From: Talaromyces rugulosus
Lineage: Eukaryota; Ascomycota; Eurotiomycetes; Eurotiales; Trichocomaceae
NCBI RefSeq assembly: GCF_013368755.1
Contig: NC_049561.1
Coordinates: 4,898,001-4,962,000 of the forward strand
Length of the DNA: 64,000 bases
Direction of reading: 5' to 3'
The stretch's first letter is position 1; every line of letters starts with the position of its first letter. The notes below the pieces were generated by a model. The model was not told the origin of the DNA, did not search any database, and saw nothing but the letters and a program-made list of their open reading frames with translations. The translations under genes and the position numbers were made by a program. Shown here piece after piece: positions 42,401 through 52,950 of this stretch.

Positions 42401-42947
42401 CTGCCCATTTTCGAAAATGGGGTGATTTTCCCCGTGCGAATAAGATAATCACGACGTGATTCATTTGGCAGTCTGCCCGTTTCTGTCTCCGGCACAACAT
42501 CTTGATCCACGTGTCGGCCGTCGATGCGCTCTTGTATTTCTTTCAAGTCCGAATCTAGAGTGGCCAATCTATCCTGGGCTTTTGTGATCTCGGATTCGGT
42601 GCGTACCCTCTGCGCTGGTCCCGCGGGTTGCTCTAGACGTTGGTATAGCTTCAAGATCTGGTCCTCGATTTTTCTGTTGGCGTGAGTATATTATGCGTCT
42701 CGTACGAAACGGGTCTCTACCTACAGCTTCTCTTTGGTCGTCCGTTCGATTCTTTTCTGATCCCTCTCATCCGCTTGTTCCATAAGCAGCCGGTCGGCCT
42801 GCACAATCAGCTCCGAGGTTCGACCATCAATATAGGTAGGGTGTCCCGTACCTGAAGACCAAGTTCTCTTTCGAGATCATCCTGGTCCCGGACGTTGGCG
42901 TCGAGCTCACGGAGCTTTGCAGATTCATCTACCGGTGTCGACTCCAT
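39427..42947 (-). CDS. rad26: RAD26/CSB (ERCC6) transcription-coupled repair ATPase
   Basis: SWI2/SNF2 translocase that binds stalled RNA polymerase II and starts transcription-coupled nucleotide excision repair. Exons 42947-42852, 42798-42725 and 42673-39427; 1,138 aa. N-terminal ESTPVDESAKLRELDANVRDQDDLERELG and a coiled coil are typical. Walker A DEMGLGKT is near residue 381, the Walker B/DEGH box (VLDEGHKIRNP) near 517, GTPMQNNLSELWSLFDF follows, and the C-terminal helicase has [28 protein letters not shown] near 775 with the QARERAWRLGQ motif VI. The C-terminus has a winged-helix-like segment (MLIDHFNRFC...). Two N-terminal introns of 53 and 51 bp restore the conserved frame. It is divergent from yak1 across 1.5 kb. 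Confidence 0.95.
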
Positions 42948-44420
42948 GATGGCGACCTTGAAACAAATTCGATGGCTGCCAAACCGCGCACCAACACAAC
43001 CGCAATAGCTAGGAAAACACGCAGGTCATTTCAGTTGTCAACAGGATGCGATTCCCCGTAGACAGGTAGAGACAGATAGAGAGCATCACCAGGGAAAAAT
43101 CATCGCGAACAAATGGCGGCGACGTCAGACCAATCGAGGGCCAAATCCATGGCAGAAAAAGGTGGCGCCGCTGACCGCCCTAGGCACCGCCTGCTGGATG
43201 AGTCACAGCCTTAAGAGTCCGTAGTGCTCAGTACGTATTCATAGATACGTAATACTAATAATACTAGTACATGCTCGTAGCGGCCAGCCACTGCTGTCAT
43301 CGGCATTTTCAGCTCCTGAGCATGCGAGTTGTAGGCTTGTTATTGATAGTAGTCGCCTGGACCGCGCCGATCGCTTAATTCCTGCCTGACAACGGCTGCA
43401 TGTCCGACTATCACTCGAGCATTCAGAATGCAAATTGACATTCAGCCATAATATTGCAGGCGGCGTCCTGCAGGCTGTCGTCAGATGTGCAACCACGGTC
43501 GTAGACACGCAGGATGGAGAGCTTTAGGCGCAGAGCAGCAGTCGAGTTCGCATTCACTCTAGATAGCACAGCAGGGAGTGACTCGCACAATGCACAGAAC
43601 CGCATGATAATCGGGTCGTCGACAGTCATATATACACCGTAAACCACCAGATTGTGCTGAAGAAGTTGTTGATGCTTCTTCGAGGTTGTTGGCGGGGGGA
43701 ACGAGATCAGTAGAGAGAGAGTAGTAAGTAACTGCTACAACGACAACGGAGGCAGGAGCGTGGCCGGCTTCTCCAAAACGGCCCAACCCGGCGAAGACGA
43801 GAGCAAGCGACGGACTCCACCTCCATCTCGTCCTCGCTCATCCTCATTCCTACCAATTCTCTCGCATCCCCTCATTCTAGCTAGTACTACTACGTCTGCA
43901 TCGCACACTCAGCCCTCATCGTTCCCCTGTAGCAGTCCTTGCCCAGCAGTTTATCCGCACAGCCCATCGTGGCTGGTTGGGTCTCTCCTAGCCTGTCAGC
44001 TCGGCCGCCGCCCAACGAACGTCCTCATGCTAATGGTTACTAGGACGTCTCCTTGCAACGCAACCACCACCAACACTCTCACCTAACCTCCTCCCCGTCT
44101 CGCTGGCTCCGGCTCCTGCTATCTCTCCGGCCACAGCAAACGGGCGTGCAACGCTCTGGATGATGAATAGCTGCAGCTCTCTATAGCGGCAATTCCTCTT
44201 CCGACGCGTCCTCGCTTGCGTCCACCCCCGTCCTGCCCTTCCCCGCCAAGTCGGCGCTACGTCGCCTGTACGGTACAGCCTCTCTCAGGCATCGCATCGC
44301 GCTGTTCGCTCGCTCTCTCCGTTGCACGCCAGCAGCACTCCGTTTCCGTCGCCGATCCCTGTCGCCATTGCTCTGTCGTGGCTGCCCGGATGAATGCGAG
44401 GCAATCCTGAGCCTGACAAC
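42948..44420. other. Divergent promoter and leader region between rad26 and yak1
   Basis: 1,473 bp. 43780-44400 is CT-rich and probably the long 5' leader of the kinase gene; several short upstream frames lie in it, and an in-frame ATG at 44394 would add nine residues to the kinase. No separate gene is supported. Confidence 0.45.
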
Positions 44421-47400
44421 ATGGATCAGCAGTGGCAGACCTACGGAGGAGACCCTTCGATGGGTCGTCCAAGCCACCTGAACAACAGCAACCCGGAATC
44501 ATATGCCCCCCGGCTGAACACCAAATACGGCGGACAACAACATGTCCCGCAAGTTCATCCTCCCGCGGGATACACCTACGAGAGCTACCAGTCGCCAATT
44601 ACTGCCGCGAAGGCGACCGCTCTGGGATCAAACTCGAAGCCAGTCTCGCTGGCCTCTTCTCCAGCCGCAACACCGCATGCGCGCGACATCATGGCCGATG
44701 CCGATACGCCCATGGAGGATGCTGATCCCTACAACCGCTCCAAATACTCTGCCCGGCTGACTCACAATACTCGTCCGTCGTCGCAATATATGCCGACCGA
44801 GGAGTCTTCTGCTGCGCGACGGTACTCGCCCATGAATATACTGTCGCCCACTTTGCCGTATGCCTCAAGCCCAACAAAGGGCCAAAATCCCTTTGTCGCT
44901 TCGCCTCCCGGTCCGGGCAGCTCTCGGCAGTCGCCCACGAGAGCGTATGCGTCTCCTCCCCAAACATATCAATCACCCCCAGGTCAGTCCTGTTCCCGTT
45001 CCACACTTATCTCCCAATATGACTAATATTCATGTCAATCTAGGTGCTCGCATGTCCCGGCTTCCTCCGTTGCAGTCATCAGACCCGGGTTCAGAGCTCT
45101 ATTTTCCTACCTCCGCTTCATCTCAGCTGAGCGCTCCCTTTTCGGCTGAGCCCAAGTCGCCGCGCCCTACACAACAGACCAACCATAATAAGCTGCCCGA
45201 ACGGGGCCCTATCCCGAAATTCACGAACATTCAATCCATTCAGGATCTTCGACCGAAAGCACCTGGGCAACCGGCTTACCGCAGAGCAAACCCCGAAGGA
45301 GGTTTCATCAGCGTAAGTTGCATAGTGTCTTCATTGAGAGAGTTTTGACTAATGCCGTTCCATGTAGCCATTGCAAGCTTTGACAAACCACCTACCGGCC
45401 ACATACCGGATATGCAATCCCGGTTTCAAATACGAGACGTCGCGCAATCCTCGTCGTGTACTTACCAAGCCCAGCAAAGGTGTCAAGAACGATGGTTATG
45501 ACAATGAGGACAGCGACTATATTCTATACGTCAATGATATCCTAGGCAGTGAAGAAGGAAATCACAAGTATGCGTCCCCCCTCTCCCTATATTTCGTTAC
45601 AAACCGTTTTGCTAATCGGCGCAGAAATCGTTATCTAATTCTCGATGTTTTGGGTCAAGGAACCTTTGGTCAAGTAGTTAAATGCCAAAACCTCAAATCT
45701 GGGGAGGTTGTTGCCGTCAAAGTTGTGAAAAACAAGACCGCCTATTTCAACCAAAGTATGATGGAAGTTTCTGTGCTCGACCTGGTATGTTTGGCTCTTG
45801 GTTATTTCTGAGCAAGCAATCGACTGACTATGACCGCTAGCTCAATACGAAATATGACAAGAACGATGACCACCATCTTCTTCGATTAAAAGATACTTTC
45901 CTTCATCGGCAACATCTATGTTTAGTGTTCGAGTTACTCAGCGTGAACTTGTATGAACTCATCAAGCAGAATCAGTTCCGAGGATTAAGCACGACTCTAG
46001 TCCGAGTCTTTGCGCAGCAATTACTCAATGGTCTCAGTCTCTTAAACAAGGCTCGGCTTATACACTGTGATTTGAAGCCTGAAAATATTTTACTCAAGAA
46101 GTGTGTTGATCCTCATTCCAAAACCTCGTTCGCCTTCGTCTTTAAAATGCTGACAATCTCTCTTTACTACGCAGCTTGGAAAGTCCTATCATCAAAATCA
46201 TCGATTTTGGCTCTGCTTGTGACGAACGTCAGACCGTGTATACCTACATTCAATCACGATTCTACCGTTCTCCTGAGGTCTTGCTTGGCCTTCCGTATTC
46301 ATCTGCGATCGACATGTGGTCTCTTGGGTGTATAGTGGTCGAGCTATTCCTCGGTCTACCGCTATTCCCAGGGTCGTCTGAATACAACCAGGTGGCACGA
46401 ATTACAGAGATGCTAGGTATGCCGCCTACGTGGATGCTTGACATGGGCAAACAGTCGGGCGAATTCTTTGAGAAGACCCAAGACGAGTTCGGCAGGAAAT
46501 CCTGGCGCTTAAAGAGTATGGAACAATACTCTCGCGAGCACAACACCAAGGAGCAGCCCAGCAAGAAATATTTCCAAGCGAATACCCTGGAGGAAATCAT
46601 TCGCGGTTACGCAATGCCAAGAAAGAATATGAAGCAGTCAGAAATAGAAAGAGGTAAGAGAGTACACTTCGCCTTTACCAATAACCCACTAACAATAAAC
46701 AGAGGTCAATAACCGCGTTGCCTTTATCGACTTTGTACGCGGTTTGTTGCAAATCAATCCTCTTGAGCGATGGTCCCCACAACAGGCAAAGCTACATCCG
46801 TTCATCACTCAGCAAAAGTTCACTGGACCATTTGTCCCTCCCATGAACTTGAAGTACTCGGCACTCAACAAAAATATTGCACCTGGCATACAGCAGCAAC
46901 AACAGGCAGAAGCTGCTAGTAAACAGCGGGCCGCACAGGCAGCTCAGGCAGCCCAGGCACAAGCCCAATCTGCTGCTCAATCTGCGTATGCGATGCAAAT
47001 GGGACAATACCACCCCCCAGCTCATAACCAAGCTCCGCCAGTTTACAATGGCATGTACCCCGGTCATCAGCAGCAAGGCGCGCCGCCACCCTATCCAGCA
47101 CAGCCTTCCGGATACGGCCATCAAATGCCTATGGTTCAAGGCCAGATGCATCAGCCTCCGTACGGGGCTGGGCAAAGCCTCTATGCTCAGGCAACTACCA
47201 GAGCAGGCCGACAACGAGCAACCACTCTGGATCCACAACAAGGTGGAGTTCCGCCCACAATCCAGCGGGTTGCCAGTCATCTCGATCCAAATGCTCCGAT
47301 CAGGTTACAACCAAGCCCTGCCTATTATCCTCCGCCTCCAGATGGATATAGCGAGTCTGCCGCGAGTGCGAGACGCCGTGGCAGTCGCGCTGGAGCTGGT

Positions 47401-47481
47401 CATCGAAACCGTGATTTCATTCGCACTTTGGAAGATGGCGCCCTCGGCGATGGTTTTCAGGGACAAAATCAGTGGCATTAG
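44421..47481 (+). CDS. yak1: Dual-specificity protein kinase YAK1 (DYRK family)
   Basis: Stress- and nutrient-responsive kinase of the DYRK family that phosphorylates transcription and stress factors. Seven exons (introns 44983-45043, 45313-45367, 45568-45624, 45785-45840, 46101-46174, 46654-46702), 902 aa. A long disordered Ser/Pro-rich N-terminus is followed by YAK1-specific [23 protein letters not shown]. The kinase domain (about 344-680) has [18 protein letters not shown] with the ATP-binding lysine, HCDLKPEN (catalytic loop), DFGSAC and the activation-loop [14 protein letters not shown], where the second tyrosine is autophosphorylated in DYRKs. The C-terminal tail is Gln/Ala/Pro-rich. 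Upstream ATG 44394 is in frame; 44421 was preferred because orthologues start MDxQW. Confidence 0.95.
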
Positions 47482-48598
47482 GTTACTCGTCCCTGTATGC
47501 AATCATTCCAGGCACTACGATAACGGCGTGATCATTTAGGCCTTGGGCCTGTTACGGTGCTCCTCCCGACTAGTATGCGCGAGTAGAGAGGGACTCGGTG
47601 GCATAGCGAAAGAGAAACTCGCAGAAGAATCAACCTTTCTCTATTACTCAGCATACCATTCGCCTTGCTAGGCTTACTCGCCTCGAGTTCAGTGCAGACC
47701 ATGTGTTGGCCATTTATTATTCTTGATCAATATCGATCAACCCGAGGTACATGCCGCCGTCTCCTCGAAGTTATTGCGAGAAAAGACAAATTGTGTTTTT
47801 CTTTGAACTGCGACAGTCGTTTTATTTTCCTGGACTTCACAAGCAGCGTCGAGCCGCGCGGTTCTCGCCACCACTGCTTAAAAAGAATGTTCATATTCTC
47901 GGAAAATCGTGGGTTGTTTTGGCATAGCGCCGGCGTAAGAATCTTTTTTGGAAAGACTTTTGTTCGCGTTCTGTTGCATGACGTTTCAATTCTGTGATAA
48001 ATTTGTTTGCTTGTTTTCCAGACCCTCCTGAAAGAAACTCTTTTTTTTTTTTTTTTGCCCGGCGTGGGCCTGATGAAAGAACCGAGTACGCCTTTATAAA
48101 TATATACGCTTTATGTTATCACCTCTTATGTAGTATATGCAGAATCCAAATCCAAATATCAATTGATCCCAGTGACAAATACTAACTAGGATCTCTGTAA
48201 CAGCGATTTTTAAATTACTTTGTGTAAACTGCCGAGTCTCGTTTTAGTTTGCGGGTTATCCGTCCAGTATCAACCAATTTCTTATTATTACTGCGTGTTG
48301 AGCTTGTTTTTATTTTGTATTTTTATAGATAGGTCTGGATGCCTTATATATCAGGCATAAACTCCCAATCGGGTGAAGTCTAACTATATCCGGTTAAGTC
48401 ACCCCTCGCTTAAATTTCGTATCGCCGCCTGGCAAAGACATCCCACTGCGGCTTAGGACCGGGTTGGCTTCACGCGAAACTCATCATCTCGACGAGCGTT
48501 CTGTCGTCAGATCAGGTTCAACTTGTTTCTCTGGAATTTCAAAACTTCCCCTGAAAACCCGCCGACTTTTTATTTCCCCGAACGAAAAACGCCCCAAG
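47482..48598. other. Spacer and leader of the eIF3c gene
   Basis: 1,117 bp. Poly-T run of about 17 nt at 48040-48056. A TTTATAAATATATACGC segment near 48092 may be promoter-related. No gene in any frame. Confidence 0.4.
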
Positions 48599-51278
48599 AT
48601 GTCTCGATTTTTCCACGGTGGCGGCAGCGACAGCGACAGCAGTTCCTCCGACGAGGAGGAGCTTCTCAGCGATCGCGATGAGGAAGAACAGTCTGAAGAA
48701 GAAGAATCGTCTAGCGAAGAGGAAGACTCCTCCGAAGCCGACTCTGACTCTGAATCCAGCGAGGAAGAGGGCAAGGCCAAGAAAACAGGGGCCAACATTT
48801 TCTTGAAGGACGACGATGAGGAAAGCGAGGAGAGCGAGGATGAGGCAGCGCCCGTCGTCGTCAAGAGTGCAAAGGATAAGCGACTTGAGGAGCTTGAGGG
48901 TACCGTGAAGCTTATTGAGAATGCTGAGCGAATCAACGATTGGACCGTTATTTCAGCTGGTGAGTTGGACGAATTTTTTTTTTGGGAGGGAGAGGAGGTG
49001 TTGAATAATTCCGCTAACGTCGTGTTTTTCAGAATTCGACAAGTTGAACCGACAGATTATCAAGATCAATCAATCGGGACCTACGCCAAAGGTTTACATT
49101 AAGGCGATTGCCGATCTCGAGGATTTCATGAACGAGGCCATCGCCAAGCAGAAAGTATCAACAAAGAAGCTGAACGCAAGCAATGCCAAGGGTCTTAATG
49201 CTGTCAAGCAACGTGTCAAGAAGAACAACAAGGACTTCGCCACTGAGATCGACAAGTACCGAGAGAACAAGGATAGCTATATGGAGGCTGATGAAGTCGA
49301 GGCACCAAAGCCTACCGCGATCAGTGCAGCCCGTGTTTCGAGGGCTGTCGATGCCGCCCCCGCTACCGGTGACGATGAAGGTTTTGCGACTGTTGGTCGT
49401 CACGGAAAGACACTGCAATATACTCCCGAAAGCATCCTTAAACACCTCCGCATTATCGTCGAGTCGCGAGGAAAGAAAAACACGGATCGTCTGGAGCAGA
49501 TTCGCACCATGGAGAAGCTCCTCGAGGTTTCTCAGACTCCTTACCAACGCATCCGTGTTTATCTCACTCTTATTGCCACTCGTTTCGACATGTCGGCGTC
49601 TTCTACTACCGCAACTCACATGAGCCCTGAACAGTGGAAGCTGGCCGAAAGCGAGTTTTCGAGTCTGTTGAATGTCTTGGAGGATAACCGTGATCACGTT
49701 GTTACCGAAGGTGCTGAAGAATGGGAAGACGATGAAAAACTCCCCGTGATTGCAGAGGGTGAAGTCTTGCGCATTCCCGGAAGCATTGTGTCTTTTGTTG
49801 AGCGACTGGATGACGAACTCACCCGTTCTCTTCAACACATCGACCCCCACACTGCAGAGTATATTGAGCGCCTCAGCGATGAACAAGCACTATACACCGC
49901 CATTATTCGCGCTCAATTATACACCGAAGAACCCAGCAAGAGCGACAAGGCCGAGTCCAAGCAAGATAGCGTTAACCGTATCATCATCAGGCGATTGGAA
50001 CATCTTTACTTCAAGCCTTCGCAAGTCGTGTCAATTCTTGAAGATGGTTCATGGAAGGCCCTGCCATCACAGTTGGACTCTTCTGTCACCCCCCGTGCAT
50101 CGGCCACCGATGTGCCAACTCTTGTCCAAACTCTTTGCAACTATCTCTTCAAAAACAGTGATGGCATTATCCGGGCTCGCGCAATGCTGTGCCAGATCTA
50201 TTTCCTTGCCCTGCACGAGAGCTATTACCGTGCCCGGGACCTTATGCTCATGTCTCACTTGTCGGAGAACATTTCCAACTTTGACGTGAGCACGCAAATT
50301 CTGTTCAACAGGACTCTTGTTCAAATCGGTCTTTGCGCCTTCCGGGCTGGCCTTGTCTACGAGGCTCAAAACACTCTGTCTGAGATTTGCGGAAGCGGTC
50401 GTCAGAAGGAATTGCTTGCACAGGGAATTATTCTCCAGAGGTACTCGACAGTTTCGCCTGAACAGGAGAAGCTTGAGCGTCAGCGCCAGCTGCCTTTCCA
50501 CATGCACATTAACTTGGAACTGCTGGAATGCATCTACCTCACTTCGAGCATGTTTTTGGAAGTTCCCCTCATGGCCCAAACTTCTTCCAGCCCAGAGCTG
50601 AAGCGTCGTATTATCTCGAAGACATTCCGCCGTATGCTCGACTACAACGAGAGACAAGTATTCACGGGCCCTCCTGAGAACACTCGTGATGGTGTTATCA
50701 TGAGCGCCAAGTTCTTGGCTGCCGGTGACTGGAAGAAGGCTACCGAATTGCTCAACACAATCAAGATCTGGGACTTGATGGCCCAACCCGACAAGATCAA
50801 GGCCATGCTGTCTGAGCAGATCCAAGAAGAAGGCCTGCGTACCTACTTGTTCACCTACGCACCTTTCTACGACACGCTATCCGTCTCCACCCTCTCTACC
50901 ATGTTTGAACTGCCTGAAAAGAAGATTGCTGCTATTGTCAGCCGCATGATTTCTCACGACGAACTTGCAGCAGCTCTTGACCAAGTCAACGATGCTATCA
51001 TCTTCACCAAGGGTGTTGAGTTGTCTCGCCTGCAATCTCAAATTGTCACTCTCGCCGACAAATCCATGTCTCTCCTTGAGGCCAACGAGAAGACATTGGA
51101 GCAACGCACACAAGGAATGGCAAACGCTTTCCAGAGAGACCAAGGCTCCACTCGCGGCGGCCGAGGCGGCCGTGGTGGCCAGGGTCGTGGAGGGGCTCGA
51201 TTCCCTGGAGGTGGCCAGCGACGACCGGGCGGCCAACAATTCAGCGGTGGTGCATTGGGTGGTGCTATCAAAGCATAG
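48599..51278 (+). CDS. nip1: Translation initiation factor eIF3 subunit c
   Basis: Core scaffold subunit of eIF3, contacting the 40S subunit, eIF1 and eIF5. Two exons with one 73-bp intron (48960-49032), 868 aa. It starts [21 protein letters not shown], the expected acidic Ser/Glu-rich N-terminal tail, followed by [18 protein letters not shown]. The middle forms the eIF3c N-domain; residues around 590-770 form the PCI domain ([14 protein letters not shown] [32 protein letters not shown] is the winged helix). The C-terminus is an RGG-type [13 protein letters not shown] tail. Codon bias is strong, as expected for a highly expressed gene. Start is the conserved MSRFF. Confidence 0.97.
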
Positions 51279-51787
51279 ATTCATAATTCATGATTTTCTT
51301 TTCTTTTTTCTATTTCCTTCTATAATGTATCTCTTTTTTTCTGTTTTTAGTTTGTCATTCCGTGGGTCCAAAAAAAAGTGTCCTGCATCTCTGATCTCAT
51401 TTTCTTTTGGAGTTTGTGAGTTTTGTCTCATCATGAAGGATATGGGAACAACGATGTAGTGGAATAGCTCACCCTTGTGATGTCTCCTGTCCACAAATGT
51501 TATCGGAAAAAATTATGTTCCAAGTAGAACAAATAAAGTCATGACATACATTTAAATGAGTTGAACTAAACGTTAAATGTAGTTGAGTATATGCTTATTT
51601 ACAATAATGTCATTTCTATAGTAACAAAAATACTATATATATATACGGTATGGTATATTCTACTATTTTCATATCAGTCGTGTAAGCCGTGTCTGTGTTT
51701 GCGACCACGTGTTTGGCGATGGGATGGTAACCCAAAATACCATAAATTCTCAAAATATAATAATAATCCAACGCAGTCTTCGATAAA
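51279..51787. other. Convergent 3' spacer
   Basis: 509 bp between the eIF3c and VPS22 3' ends. T-rich 51296-51340 and a TATATATATATA run near 51635. No gene. Confidence 0.4.
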
Positions 51788-52641
51788 TCACCCGTCCTCT
51801 CCTAAAAGATTCTGAGGCGACCAGTACTCGTTTTCTTCACACTGGCTGTCCAGCCACACCAAACCATCAGCCAAGAGATCGTCTATGACCGTGGTCGCGC
51901 GTGGCTTTTCCCAGCTGAGATTCGCTTGTAACATGGAAACGGTGATGTAACCAAGGACTTGGATAACCTCAAGTACTGTGGCCTGGTCTGTGTTGAGTTC
52001 TTTGGGTATAGAGCGAATGAATTGCTTGCGGCCGACGTGGATGATGCTGAAGCCTGAGCCTAGGGGCTCAAGCGACTTGACTGCTCGTAGGATATCGTCA
52101 CTGGAGTAATATAATTAGCTATGTCTTTTCGTACCAGCGGTATTTTATAAATATATATATACTTTGACACCTCCAAGCCGCCGCCAATGACTTTCCCCCT
52201 AGCGACTCTCTTGCGACACTCGCTCACCCCGATAAGCCCGCCGTTTTCACTCCTGGTCTCCCTGCACAGCTCGACAACTCGCACAGCAACCTCGAAATAA
52301 AAATCATTCATATCTCCGCCTAGTATCTGCGTCCAGAAACTCCCGCCTTCCATCAACCCTTTCCCGCGACTGCTTTTGCCCTTGACATTACTCGCCGCGA
52401 GAGGATCGACTCCGATTGTATTGCACATGCGAGCAAACTCGGCGCGAAACGTCGGGTTTGATTTGATCTTGAATGCATGTTCGAGCGCAAAAGTGTGGAG
52501 TAGGGACTGGAATACTGAGAGTTGTGTTTGGAGGGAGGATAGATGTGTTGATCGCAGGTTTGCGCCGTGAGTCGCGTATGACTGGGTGGTTTGGTTGCGG
52601 TTGGCGAATGCGCCCAGGCCGACGCCCCGTCTGGTTGCCAT
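51788..52641 (-). CDS. vps22: ESCRT-II subunit VPS22 (SNF8/EAP30)
   Basis: Component of ESCRT-II, which sorts ubiquitinated cargo into multivesicular endosomes. Two exons, 52641-52163 and 52100-51788, separated by a 62-bp intron (GTATAT...CTCCAG), 263 aa. MATRRGVGLGAFANRN is the nearly invariant N-terminus; NPTFRAEFARMCNTIGVDPLAA and FYFEVAVRVVELCRETRSENGGLI form the helical and first winged-helix parts; after the intron LRAVKSLEPLGSGFSIIHVG and the WLDSQCEENEYWSP ending match the second winged helix. Divergent from rpl7 over only 309 bp. Confidence 0.96.
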
Positions 52642-52950
52642 TTTATTGATACAGCCACAAAAATAATAGCTCAGATGCCTTTGTAGATGAATCATGAATG
52701 ACCGTCATACCGCAGTCGTCTACAGCAGTCTACAGCGGGGTCGCCAGCCCTAGCCCTAGTCACGATAAGATAAGACTCGCGCCAAGATTTGCCCGACAAA
52801 GTCACGTGGGTCTAGCCCAGAACGAGACTAGCGCGTCCGTCTACCCACAAAGCAATTTTCTTTTTGCCGAACTTCTTCGTTTCTCTTCCTCCGACCACTC
52901 GCCCAACGCCGACCATCGACAACCCTCGACAACTCGCTCGCCAATTCGAG
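52642..52950. promoter_or_regulatory. Divergent vps22/rpl7 promoter with HomolE/HomolD-like boxes
   Basis: 309 bp between the start codons. At 52748-52764 the plus strand reads CCCTAGCCCTAGTCACG: a tandem CCCTA unit like the HomolE box (ACCCTACCCTA) abutting TAGTCACG, close to the HomolD box (CAGTCACA) that drives ribosomal protein genes in fission yeast and other ascomycetes. It lies about 190 bp upstream of the rpl7 ATG. The match to HomolD is 6 of 8. A CACGTG lies at 52803-52808. Function is inferred. Confidence 0.5.

Noticed and set aside
43760..44380. Separate gene upstream of yak1
   Set aside because: Frames are short, begin mostly without ATG, and the sequence is CT-rich leader-like; no domain.
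48484..48936. 150-codon minus-strand serine-rich frame
   Set aside because: Antisense of the acidic Ser/Glu N-terminus of eIF3c.
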